A DNA stretch of 53,758 nucleotides from Symbiodinium natans (Eukaryota > Sar > Dinophyceae > Suessiales > Symbiodiniaceae): the NCBI GenBank assembly GCA_905221605.1, contig CAJNDS010000897.1, forward strand, positions 1 through 53,758, in the 5' to 3' direction. Each line of letters begins with the position of its first letter. Position 1 is the first letter of the stretch. A program made the translations under genes and the position numbers. Below the pieces are notes generated by a model, which was not told the origin of the DNA, did not search any database, and was given only the letters and a program-made list of their open reading frames with translations. Of this stretch, positions 1-11,700 are shown one piece after another.

Positions 1-443
1 ATCCAATTTCAGTGGAATAGCAAAGAAAAGAATAGAAGAGAGATGAATAGAGAAGAGGGAGAGACAAAACGAGGCGCTGAGAAGATGGCACTCTTCTTTA
101 TCTATCCTCCCTCCCTTATCTCTCCCTTCCCTCTTTCTTTTCGAAACAAGAACAACTAAAGAGGAAGAATTTATGAAAAGGAGAAGAGTAAGGAAAAGAG
201 CAGAAGAGATAGGCCGAGAAGAGGGACATGATGAAGTACGGCAAGGTCCAAGCGCAAGGAGTCACCCTCTGCTTTACCTTCCACTGCTTTATCATACCTG
301 TCTTGTGCTTTGTCAGTTAAACGGAAACAGAAGGAGAGAAGGGAAAGGGAAGTGAGAGAGGAGAGACAACAAAGAGGCCATTTTAATTTTCTGGAAGGGT
401 ACTGAACAGAAGAGAGGAGACAAGAAACAAGGAGACGGAGGAA
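1..443. repeat. Purine-rich direct repeat, copy A
   Basis: This GA-rich block recurs as a diverged direct copy at 2664-3100. Shared stretches include the start ATCCAATTTCAG, GATGGCACTCTTCTTTATC and CTGGAAGGGTACTG. Open frames on both strands arise from purine bias and are not called genes. No transposon domain is visible. It may be one end of a larger repeat unit whose other end is the second copy. Confidence 0.75.
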
Positions 444-540
444 CACAACAAGGCGCAAAGAAGATGGCACTCTTCTTTGTCTATCATCTCTCCCTTCCTT
501 GTTCCCTTTTCCCTCTATTCTTAAAAAGGACAAGACCTCT

Positions 541-625
541 TCGCAGATAGGTGCCCTCTCTCCTCTTCAGGAAGCCCCCTTGCCCTTATTTTGCTTGCTT
601 TCTGAAACGACAAGGAAAACAACAC
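541..625. repeat. Inverted copy of the 2400-2595 duplication
   Basis: Read on the minus strand this segment matches the units at 2400-2475 and 2515-2595, sharing AGCAAAATAAG, TTCCTGAAGAGGAG and GGGCACCTATCTG. The neighbouring GGAGCTCTTCAAT near 662 also matches 2466-2484 inverted. The first 3 kb is therefore a set of nested direct and inverted repeats. Confidence 0.65.
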
Positions 626-1000
626 ATAGAAAGAGAGGAAATGGAATGAACCAATAGGCAGTGGAGCTCTTCAATTTCTTTCCCTATCTCTTTTCTTCTT
701 TTTTCATTCTTCATTCAACAAGGAAAAGAAGCTTCCTTTTGTGTGTTTTTGAGATTTAAAGGAGAACAAGAGAAGAGAAGGGAGAGAGAAAGGAGAGAGG
801 AGAGATCAACAGGAATGCAACTCTAAATGGAAGAGCAATGAAAAGAATAGAAGAGAAATGAGGACAGGCGAAATGCAAAAATCAGGCAAAGAGAAGATGG
901 TGCTCGTTTTCATCTTTCCTCTGGTTCTTATTTTTCTCTTCTCTTGTTCATTTCCGTTAGAAACAAACAAAAGGAATAACAATGAACATGTAAGCAAACC

Positions 1001-2330
<1,330 letters not shown>

Positions 2331-2371
2331 CAAGAAGGAAAAGTAACATCAGATATAGGGAGGGTCTCTTA

Positions 2372-2595
2372 CTTAGTCATTCCCTTTCCTCTCTTCTTAT
2401 CTGTTGTTTTCTTCGCTTCAAAAAGCAAAATAAGGGAAAAGAGATTTCCTGAAGAGGAGGGAGGGCACCTATTGAAGAGCTCCTGTCTTTACTTAGTCAT
2501 TCCCTTTCCTCTCTTATCCGTTGTTTTATTCGCTTCAAAAAGCAAAATAAGCGAAAAGAGATTTCCTGAAGAGGAGGGAGGGCACCTATCTGTAA
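2372..2595. repeat. Tandem duplication, about 120-bp unit
   Basis: Two head-to-tail copies share CTTACTTAGTCATTCCC at their start and GAAGAGGAGGGAGGGCACC at their end. An inverted third copy lies at 541-625. Confidence 0.75.
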
Positions 2596-2663
2596 AGAGC
2601 AATCGTTTAGAGGGGAACAGGAGAAGAGGAGCGAGAGAGAAGGACAGAGGAGAGATACAGGGA

Positions 2664-3100
2664 ATCCAATTTCAATAGAACAGCAAAGAAAAGAATAGAA
2701 GAGAGATGAATAGAGAAGAGGGAGAGACAAAACAAGGCGCAGAGAAGATGGCACTCTTCTTTATCTATCCTCCCTCCCTTATCTCTCCCTTCCCTCTTTC
2801 TTTTCCAGATAAGAACAACTAAAGAGGAATAATTATGAAAAGGAGAAGAGTAAGGAAAAGAGCAGAAGAGATGGGCCGAAAAGAGGGATATGATGAAGTA
2901 CGGCAAGGTCCACGCGCAACGTCTGCTTACCCTGCCACTGTTTTATCCTGCAAGTTTCTTTCTTGTTGTTCATCAGTCAAAAAGTAACAGAAAGAGAGAA
3001 GGGAAAGGGAAGTGAGAGAGGCGAGAGAACAAGGATGCCATTTTTCTGGAAGGGTACTGGAAAGAAGAGAAGAGACAGGAAGCAAGGAGACGGGGTGACA
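2664..3100. repeat. Purine-rich direct repeat, copy B
   Basis: This is the diverged second copy of the block at 1-443, in the same orientation. The most divergent part is the middle third (after GGTCCACGCGCAA). No coding capacity is supported. Confidence 0.75.
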
Positions 3101-3173
3101 AAATAAAGCGCAAAGCTCTATCATCATTGTCATCACACTCTTCATCTGCATGAGTCCTTTCATTGTACTGGCA

Positions 3174-3285
3174 TAACTTCACTGCATCAATTGCATAAAG
3201 CTTTCCCAGCAGCATCATCATCTTCATCATCTTCATCATCTTCATCAGCTCCTTGATCTTGTTCATCCTCATCATCTTCATCATC
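3174..3285. repeat. TCATCA/TCATCT microsatellite
   Basis: A run of TCATCATCTTCATCATCT-type trinucleotide repeats. It gives methionine- or serine-rich open frames that I do not regard as genes. Confidence 0.85.
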
Positions 3286-3292
3286 TAGTCAG

Positions 3293-3740
3293 TTGTTCGC
3301 ATCGTCATCATGTGTTTATGTTTTGCTGCGGTATGCAGACCCCTGTTTCTTGCAAACAAATGGCCGCGTGCCAATATTAATTGCTTGTAACCGGGCCGCG
3401 GCCCACATACGCGACATACCCCGTTACAGGGGGTATGTATCAATGGTCGCGGTTTTGCGACAGACCTGTTTGTTGTTGTCTGCAGGTTCCAAGTCTTGCT
3501 TATCGGGGGGTAAGTGTTCGTAAGTTTAAAGGAGCAAATATAAGTATCCCTGAATTTGAAACCCCCTTAAACTCTTAAAGGCTGAGTACGCGGAGTGGTT
3601 CCAAGATCTTGCTTATCGGGGGGTAAGTGTTCGTAAATTTCACCAAAAACATGACAATCTTTCCGCGGAATATGTGTCAGTAGAGCCGTGCCATAATTTA
3701 AATAATTCAAATATTTTAAACAATCTAATAATTTTAAAAA
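3293..3740. other. Unique GC-mixed spacer with a short duplicated motif
   Basis: A 35-bp motif containing CTTGCTTATCGGGGGGTAAG occurs at about 3489-3524 and 3601-3636. Small palindromes are present (GGCCGCGGCC; TACCCC...GGGGTA around 3416-3436). No convincing gene or RNA was found. Confidence 0.5.
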
Positions 3741-4262
3741 TTTAAATCCGAAAGGGGGGGGGGGGACCACCCCCCCTCCCCAGAATTAAATAATTAAATA
3801 ATTTAAATAAGACGGGGAGGTTTCGGATTTAAATTATTTAAATTGTTTAATCCTTAGGGGGCAGGGCGGGTGGCCCCCCCCCCCCTTTTCGGATTTAAAT
3901 TATTGAAATTATTGAAATTATGTAAATAATTTAACTCCGTTCGAAGCCTTAAATAATTGTTTAAATTATTTAAATTATTTAAATCCCGGCCGAATTAGAT
4001 AATTTAAATATTTTAAATCCGAAACCTGCCCGTCATATTCAAATTTAAATTATTTGATTCCCAGGCGATTTAAAGAATTTAAATAGTTTAAATAATGAAA
4101 AATGATTTAAATCCGAAAGGGGGGGGGGGACCACCCCCCCTCCCCAGAATTAAATAATTTAAAAAGTGTAAATAAGACGGGGAGGTTTCGGATTTAAGTT
4201 ATTTGAATTATTTAAGTCTTAGGGGGCAGGGGGGGGTGGTCCCCCCCTTTTCGGATTTAAAT
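3741..4262. repeat. AT-rich repeat pair with polyG/polyC inverted repeats
   Basis: Two units start 366 bp apart at 3743 and 4109. Each opens with AAATCCGAAA followed by a G run and closes about 110-140 bp later with a C run followed by TTTTCGGATTT, so each is bounded by an inverted repeat. Between the arms lies CCCAGAATTAAATAATT and GACGGGGAGGTTTCGGATT. The flanks are TTAAATTATTTAAATT palindromic sequence. No gene is present. Confidence 0.75.
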
Positions 4263-4510
4263 TATTTAAATTATTTAAATATTTAAATTATTTAAACTAT
4301 TTCAATTATTTAAATTATGTAAATTGTTGATATTATTTACAAATTATTCACATTATTTAATTCCCGGCCGAATTAAATAACTTAAGTAATTTAAATCCGA
4401 AACCTGCCCGTCATATTTATGTTATTTAATGATTTAAATAAATTTCGATACTTAAATTCTTTAAATTATTTAAATTACTTAAGTCAATCTAATTAAGTAA
4501 AAAACAATAT
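4263..4510. other. AT-rich palindromic spacer
   Basis: Continuation of TTTAAATTATTTAAATT-type sequence with no open frame of interest. Confidence 0.6.
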
Positions 4511-4530
4511 AAACCCAAGCAAGCACGAGA

Positions 4531-4860
4531 GCCCGGGGGGCTGGAGACTACAGTCAGAGAGCTCGGGGGCCTGCAGACTACAGCCAGACAGCCCGGAGGC
4601 CTGGTGACTAGAGCGAGCCCGGGGGCCTGGAGACTACAGTCAGAGAGCTCGGGGGCCTGCAGACTACAGCCAGACAGCCCGGGACCCTGGTGACTAGAGC
4701 GAGCCCGGGGGCCTGGAGAATCTACAGTCAGAGAGCTCGGGGGCCTGCAGACTACAGCCAGACAGCCCGGGACCCTGGTGACTACAGCGAGCCCGGGGGC
4801 CTGGAGACTCTACAGTCAGAGAGCTCGGGGACCTGCAGACTACAGCCACAGCTCGGGGCC
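4531..4860. repeat. GC-rich tandem array, 86-88-bp unit
   Basis: Four units begin with GCCCGGGGG near 4531, 4617, 4703 and 4791. Each unit has sub-repeats around GACTACAGTCAGAGAGCTC and GACTACAGCCAGACAGCCC. The array switches abruptly from AT-rich flank to GC-rich. Open frames across it reflect repeat periodicity. Confidence 0.85.
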
Positions 4861-4869
4861 TACGGCCTG

Positions 4870-5165
4870 CTTCGCGGGAAATCCCGTGGGAAAAGGAAGC
4901 CCTTATTTTTGAAGTCTTGCGAGATTTCTCGCGGGATACGTTTTTAATTTCGAAGGGGATCCGAGGGAAAACCAAGGGAAGTTCAAAGGGAAGTCCAAGG
5001 GAACAGTAAAAGGAAGATTTGACTCTCACGGGAAACTGAAGGGAAACCAAAAAAAACATCAAAGGGAAACCACGGGAAAACCAGGAAAACTCAAGGGAGA
5101 GCTCGCGGGAATTTCTCCCGCCAAAATTCGCGGGAGAAAAGTTTCGCGGGAGAAATACTCAAGGG
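4870..5165. repeat. Degenerate GGGAAA-rich repeat tract
   Basis: Short irregular repeats of CGCGGGAAA, AAGGGAA and GGGAAACC with a hairpin-like GCGGGAATTTCTCCCGCC near the end. No gene was recognised. Confidence 0.6.
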
Positions 5166-5499
5166 GAATGCTTTTGTTAACGCTCGTCCCCGGACCCCCG
5201 GCTTTTTTTACAAGCCTTATGAATTAACAAAACAAAATGTTCTTGTTTAGAAGGACTAAGAAGCGCATTTAAATATTATAAATGAGTATTTTTGTTGCTG
5301 TTTTTTTATTTTTCTTGTAAGGCCTAGGCTTTCAGAATTTCAGGAAAATTGCAAAAAAAAAATAAATGGTTTATTTGCTAAAAATTACAAACAAAAATCC
5401 AAAAATATAACGTACCCATGGAACTTCATGGCCTTTCCATATTGAAATGCCCCTAGTTTCCTTAAAATCTATCAAAATTTAAACTAATATTCAAGTATT
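5166..5499. other. AT-rich spacer, nothing recognised
   Basis: Sequence leading into the satellite; homopolymer A/T tracts only, with no gene, RNA or repeat family identified. Confidence 0.5.
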
Positions 5500-7909
5500 T
5501 TCCGGAAAGGGTCAGGCCGATTTAAATAAAATAAAAAAAATTAAACTCAGTAAAACTATTGGAAAAATGAATTAATTTTCCGGAAAAGTCAGGCCCATTT
5601 AAAATTTTAAAAATCCTTAAAATCCTGAAAACCATTAAAATTTTGAAAGCCCGGACCTTTCAAAATGTTAAGGATTTTAAGGAATTTAAGGCCTTTTAAA
5701 TTCTTAAAATCCTTAAAATCCTTAAAATTTTGAAAGAAAATTAAATCAGTTTCCGGAAAGAGGCAGGCCCATTTAAAATTTTAAAAATCCTTAAAATCCT
5801 TAAAATCCTGAAAATTTTGAAAGCCCGGGCCTTTCAAAATTTTAAGGATTTTAAGGAATTTAAGGCCTTTTAAATTTCTTAAAATCCTTAAAATCCTTAA
5901 AATTTTGAAAGAAAATTAAATCATTTTCCAGAAAGAGGCAGGCCCATTTAAAATTTTAAAATCTTTAAAATCTTTAAAATCCTTAAAATTTTGAAAGCCC
6001 GGGCCTTTTAAAATTTTAAGGATTTTAAGGAATTTAAGGCCTTTTAAATTTCTTAAAATCCTTAAAATCCTTAAAATTTTGAAAGAAAATTAAATTATTT
6101 TCCGGAAAGAGGCAGGCCCATTTAAAATTTTAAAAATCCTTAAAATCGTTAAAATTTTGAAAGCCCGGACCTTTCAACATTTTAAGGATTTTAAGGAATT
6201 TAAGGCCTTTTAAATTTCTTAGAATCCTTAAAATCCTTAAAATTTTGAAAGAAAATTGAATTATTTTCCGGAAAGAGGCAGGCCCATTTAAAATTTTGAA
6301 AATCCTTAAAATCCTTAAAATCCTTAAAATTTTGAAAGCCCGGGCCTTTCAAAATTTTAAGGATTGTAAGGAATTTAAGGCCTTTTAAATTTCTTAAAAT
6401 CCTTAACATCCTTAAAATTTTGAAAGAAAATTAAATCATTTTCCAGAAAGAGGCAGGCCCATTTAAAATTTTAAAAATCCTTAAAATCCTTAAAATCCTT
6501 AAAATTTTGAAAGCCCGGGCCTTTTAAAATTTCAAGGGTTTTAAGGAATTTACGTAAGGCCTTTTAAATTTCTTAAAATCCTTAAAATCCTTAAAATTTT
6601 GAAAGAAAATTAAATTATTTTCCGGAAAGAGGCAGGCCCATTTAAAATTTTAAAAACCCTTAAAATCATTAAAATTTTGAAAGCCCGGACCTTTCAAAAT
6701 TTAAGGATTTTAAGGAATTTAAGGCCTTTTAAATTTCTTAAAATCCTTAAAATCCTTCAAATTTTGAAAGAAAATTAAATTATTTTCCGGAAAGAGGCAG
6801 GCCCATTTAAAATTTTAAAAATCCTTAAAATCCTTAAGATCCTTAAAATTTTGAAAGCCCGGGCCTTTCAAAATTTTAAGGATTTTAAGGAATTTAAGGC
6901 CTTTTAAATTTCTTAAAATCCTTAAAATCCTTAAAATTTTGAAAGAAAATTAAATCATTTTCCGGAAAGAGGCAGGCCCATTTAAATTTTAAAAATCCTT
7001 AAAATCCTTAAAATCCTTAAAATCCTTAAAACTTTGAAAGCCCGGGCCTTTCAAAATTTTAAGGATTTTAAGGAATTTAAGGCCTTTTAAATTTCTTAAA
7101 ATCCTTAAAATCCTTAAAATTTTGAAAGAAAATTGAATCATTTTCCAGAAAGAGGCAGGCCCATTTAAAATTTTAAAAATCCTTAAAATCCTTAAAATTT
7201 TGAAAGCCCGGGCCTTTTAAAATTTTAAGGATTTTAAGGAATTTAAGGCCTTTTAAATTTCTTAAAATCCTTAAAATCCTTAAAATTTTGAAAGAAAATT
7301 AAATTATTTTCCGGAAAGAGGCAGGCCCATTTAAAATTTTAAAAATCCTTAAAATCCTTAAAACCCTTAAAATTTTGAAAGCCCGGGCCTTTTAAAATTT
7401 TAAGGATTTTAAGGAATTTAAGGCCTTTTAAACTTCTTAAAATCCTTAAAATTTTGAAAGAGAATTAAACTATTTTCCGGAAAGAGGCAGGCCCATTTAA
7501 AATTTTAAAAATCCTTAAAATCCTTAAAATCCTTAAAATTTTGAAAGCCCGGGCCTTTCAAAATTTTAAGGATTTTAAGGAATTTAAGGCCTTTTAAATT
7601 TCTTAAAATCCTTAAAATCCTTAAAATTTTGAAAGAAAATTAAATTATTTTCCGGAAAGAGGCAGGCCCATTTAAAATTTTAAAAATCCTTAAAATCCTT
7701 AAAATCCTTCAAATTTTGAAAGGTTGGGGCTTTCAAAATTTTAAGGATTTTAAGGAATTTAAGGCCTTCTAAATTTCTTAAAATCCTTAAAATCCTTAAA
7801 ATTTTGAAATAAAATTAAAATATATTCCGGAAAGAGTCAGGCCCATTTAAAATTTTAAAAATCCTTAAAATCCTTAAAATCCTTAAAATCCTTAAAATTT
7901 TGAAAGCCC
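5500..7909 (+). repeat. Satellite array, left (forward) arm
   Basis: Thirteen canonical monomers are marked by AGGCAGGCCCATTT at 5761, 5936, 6110, 6276, 6451, 6630, 6795, 6970, 7153, 7319, 7485, 7660 and 7835, preceded by one or two decayed copies from 5500. Monomers are 165-183 bp and differ mainly by whole copies of the 9-mer AAAATCCTT. Each contains a self-complementary core: AAAATTTTGAAAG, then CCCGGG, then CTTTCAAAATTTT. Orientation flips at about 7909. Confidence 0.93.
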
Positions 7910-8400
7910 CAACCTTTCAAAATTTTAAGGATTTTAAGGATTTTAAGAATTTTTAAACTTTTAAATGGGCCTGCCTCTTTCCGGAAAATAATTTAATTTT
8001 CTTTCAAAATTTTAAGGTTTTTGCGGATTTTAGGAAATTTAAAAGGCCTTAAATTCCTTAAAATCCTTAAAATTTTGAAAGGCCCGGGCTTTCAAAATTT
8101 TGAGGATTTTAAGGATTTTAAGGATTTTTAAAATTTTAAATGGGCCTGCCTCTTTCTGGAAAATGATTTAATTTTCTTTCAAAATTTGAAGGATTTTAAG
8201 GATTTTAAGAAATTTAAAAGGCCTTAAATTCCTTAAAATCCTTAAAATTTTGAAAGGCCCGGGCTTTCAAAATTTTAAGGATTTTAAGGATTTTAAGGAT
8301 TTTAAGGATTTTTAAAATTTTTAAATGGGCCTGCCTCTTTCCGGAAAATAATTTAATTTTCTTTCAAAATTTTAAGGATTTTAAGGATTTTAAGAAATTT
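7910..8400 (-). repeat. Satellite array, right (reverse) arm, part 1
   Basis: Same monomer in opposite orientation, marked by TGGGCCTGCCTCTTTC at 7966, 8141 and 8326. The array is interrupted by the LTR element at 8401 and resumes at 17064. At the junction with the left arm the usual continuation after the CCCGGG hairpin is replaced by its mirror image. Confidence 0.93.
8396..8400. other. Target-site duplication, left copy
   Basis: AATTT precedes the left LTR and is repeated after the right LTR at 17064-17068. Removing the element and one copy restores the expected monomer sequence TAAGAAATTTAAAAGGCC. Confidence 0.85.
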
Positions 8401-8566
8401 TAACAAACTTTTCGGTTAGCCAGGTGCCCCCTGTAGAAGTATTTTCCTTGTCGTTTCACTGCTGCCAACAAGGCTCAAGGGACTGCTGAACAGACCGAGT
8501 CCCAGCAAAAAGTGCCCGCTAGTGGTTTCAAGTTCAAGGGTCTGGAACGAACCCTAAATCGTTTTA
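8401..8566 (+). repeat. Left long terminal repeat
   Basis: 166 bp, identical by eye to 16898-17063. It starts TAACAAACTTTTCGG and ends CTAAATCGTTTTA. The right edge is fixed by the adjoining primer-binding site. It should hold the promoter and the R region; no TATA box is obvious. Confidence 0.95.
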
Positions 8567-8578
8567 TGGTAGCGGAGC
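8567..8578 (+). promoter_or_regulatory. Primer-binding site
   Basis: TGGTAGCGGAGC begins at the first base after the LTR. It resembles the copia-type TGGTATCAGAGC site that pairs with initiator methionine tRNA. The implied tRNA 3' end would be GCTCCGCTACCA, with an A:U first acceptor pair as in eukaryotic initiators. The tRNA identity is inferred, not shown. Confidence 0.75.
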
Positions 8579-8742
8579 TGAAGGCCTAGACCTTTGGTTC
8601 AAAGTGAGCCCAAGAAAGCGCTCTGGAGGAGCGAGGACTGAAGTCCAAAAGAGCCTTGGGCCAGCTACCAAGCGAGCTCCTTAAGGGAGACTGTAAGCGA
8701 GGCTGAGAGGAGCCTGGAAGTGAGAAAGAGAAGAAAAGTGTG

Positions 8743-11700
8743 ATGCAAGAAGGAGATCCTGCTGGAGCAGGAGCTCAAGAGCATGGAGGAGACACTCCAA
8801 GCGATACTCCAATGGCTAGGCCAGCTGGAGGAGGATTGCCCCCAGGTCTCGGGGGAGCATCGTTTCAAGAAGTGATGGGAAGTTTGGCCGCAGCAGCCAA
8901 TGCTTTGGCTGGAGCTGCAGGATCTGCGGGATCAGGCCAGAGGAGTTATGACTCAGCAGCAAAGCTGGTAAAGAGTCCAGAAGTGTTTGCTCCAAAGAGT
9001 TTAGAGGAAGAAGTTTCACAATGGCCAGACTGGAGTTTTAGCTTCAGGGTGTTTGTAGGATTTGTAGATCCTAAGTATGCCGAAGAGTTGGTTAGGGTAG
9101 AGTCAGGACCGTTGAATCCGGCTCTGTATTCGCAAGAAGAGAAAGAGAGGAGCATCAAGCTCTATGCGATTTTGGCTTCATATCTGAGGAATCGTCCTCT
9201 GAAGTTGTTGAAGTCCGAAGGAAGTCAGGATGGCTACAGTGTGTGGAAGAAGTTGTTTCAGGAGTTGGAGCCGTCGAGCAGAACAAGAGGACTGGCAATG
9301 GCTCAGGCCCTCGTTAGTTTCCCAGCGATGACCAAGGGAACTTCCATCCTGGACTACCTGCTCACCTACGAGAAGCTGGTGGGTGAATACGAGAAAGTTT
9401 CAGGAGCGAGGTATGATGAGAACCTCAAGATCGGCACGGTGCTGAAAGGATTGCCGAATGAGTTGAGAAAGCATATTCTGGTTGGACTTAGTCCTACTAC
9501 GAGTTACACGGACATCCGAAGGAAGTTGCTCGAGTACGAGAGGAGCACGCAGTCTTGGAATGCAGAGAACATCTTGCAGTCCTTCAGCATGGAAGGACCA
9601 ACAAAGCATACGCCGTACAACGGACCTCAAGCGATGGAAGTGGATCGAGTGAAAGGAGGTTACAAAGGAGACAAAGGGAAGTATGGAAAGGAAAGGAACA
9701 AAGGAAAAGGTAAAGGAGAGAAAGGAGGAAAGTCCTTTGGAAAAGGAAGATTTACCAACAAAGGAAAAGGAAAAGGAAAATGGGATACTGGCAAAGAGTC
9801 CAAAGGAAAAGGAAAAGACAGAAACAAGGGAGTTCGCGCGGTGGAAGGTGGCTACGGGTCAACGAAGTTTCAAGGAAGTTGCTACATCTGTGGCAAGTCA
9901 GGACATCGAGCCACGGATTGTTGGCAGAAAGGAGATAAAGGTAAAGGAGGAAAAGGAAAGGTGAGATACGTGGAAGAAGAAGAGACTCAAGGTCAAGGTG
10001 ACCGAAGCTCTGGGAGCAATGCGAGAGCGAACAACGACGAGAGTGGACAAGTGAGAGTCATCGCCGCCTCTGCTGCGAGAATGGTTCGAAGAGTTGAAGA
10101 GGTGGAAGACCAGGATGAGGAGCTTGACTTGAATGAAGTGAGCTGGAGAATGAATGAGTGGGAAGTGAGGAGACTCGAAGAGTTCGATCTCACCCTGGGA
10201 GATGAAGAGAGCGATGAAGGTGAGATAGACCCTCACGATGAGTTGATGGAGTGGTACGATTCGAAACAAACAGGCGAAGAAGTTGGCGAAGTGAGAACGC
10301 TACAAGATGAGAAGACTGTGAAGAACGTTTGCAAAGAGGTTGAGTCGTGCGAAGTTGTGCTTGACAGCGGTGCGGACTGTCATGTGTTGCCTATGGATTG
10401 GGCAGAAGAGGTCGGAGAACCTTCGACTTTCGAGTACCGACTGAAAGATGCACAGGGAAGAGTTATTCCAACACTGCCTGTGAGGCAGCAAGTGAAGTTC
10501 GTTTTCTGGAAAGAGTCAGGAAAGAAGTTGGTTATCACAGACACTGCAGTTTGTGGCAACGTTACCCAACCACTGTTCTCGATTGGGAAGATGTGGAAGC
10601 TTGGTTGGGGAACTGTAAGCGAAGATGGAAAGTTGTGGCTGAAGAAAGGAACTGTTCGAGTTCCATTGCACTTCAAGAGAAATTCTTCAATGGCGATAAT
10701 GAGTATCAGTCGTGTTGTGACTGAGGAGATGAAGGTGCAACCTGTAAGGCTGGAAGAGAATCTTAAGAGAGAGCTCCAGCACAATGAGATTGGAGATTCC
10801 TGGTTCGTGCTGGAAGATGGAACTCCGGCGCGGTTTGACTGGGATGTGACAAGAACATTCGACCCCACCGGTCATTTCCCGAACCACATGTATGAAGGAG
10901 AAGGAAGCGAAGGTGACTATTTCCCGTATCGAACAACCCTCTTGGGGAAGCTTGAAAGAAAAGGAGGCGCAGTTTCTCCACTGAACGAGGTAGACTGGAA
11001 TTCTCTGGAGTTCTTTGAGTGCTCGGAGGAGTGGAAGGATAGAGAGAACGTATCTCTTGGAAGAACCCCAAACGAGAGGTTTGAAGTGATGATCACTTTG
11101 CTGGAGAAAGAGATCAAAGAGCCCAATGCTTATGGAAGCTTTGAAGGACTGAAAGAGAGAGAAAAAGAGTTTGGAGGAGAAAATCAGCCCATGGAAACAG
11201 GAGAGCCAACCGAAGCGGTGGTTCCGAGACAAGAGGAAAAGAAAGAGCATCGAAGCAAAGGCATTCCGGTACTCCCGGAAGACGAGACAGAAGTGATGCT
11301 TATTGGACCTCTGAGGATCACCCCGACAAGCGAACTGAAGGAGATGAAGGAAGCTTGCAAGTACTTGTATTTGTCAAAGAACGGCTCGAAAGGAGTCCTG
11401 TGGCAGAGACTAAAGAAAGAGGTGGCGACGAACAAGCTGAAGGCGACAGTGCAAATCTCAGAGGACATCAGAAAAGAGTTTGAAAGAGATCCTATCCCAG
11501 AAGCACTACCTGCGCTCCCGAGCCAGGAAGAGATCGAGAAGCATGAGTTGACGCACCTGCCTCGGGCATCATGGTGTGAAGCCTGTCAGGCAGCAAAGAG
11601 TCGGGAGGACAACTTTGACGAAAGTACGGAGAAGCCTCAGCGACCAGTGTTTAGTTTGGACTTTATGTTCACAGGAACCCAAGGAGAAGAAGGAGAAAAA

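Noticed and set aside
4690-5062. Frames on both strands over the 86-bp tandem array
   Set aside because: Follow repeat periodicity and GGGAAA words; no conserved domain.
5500-8400. CRISPR-like direct repeats
   Set aside because: Repeats are continuous satellite monomers without unique spacers, in a eukaryotic context.
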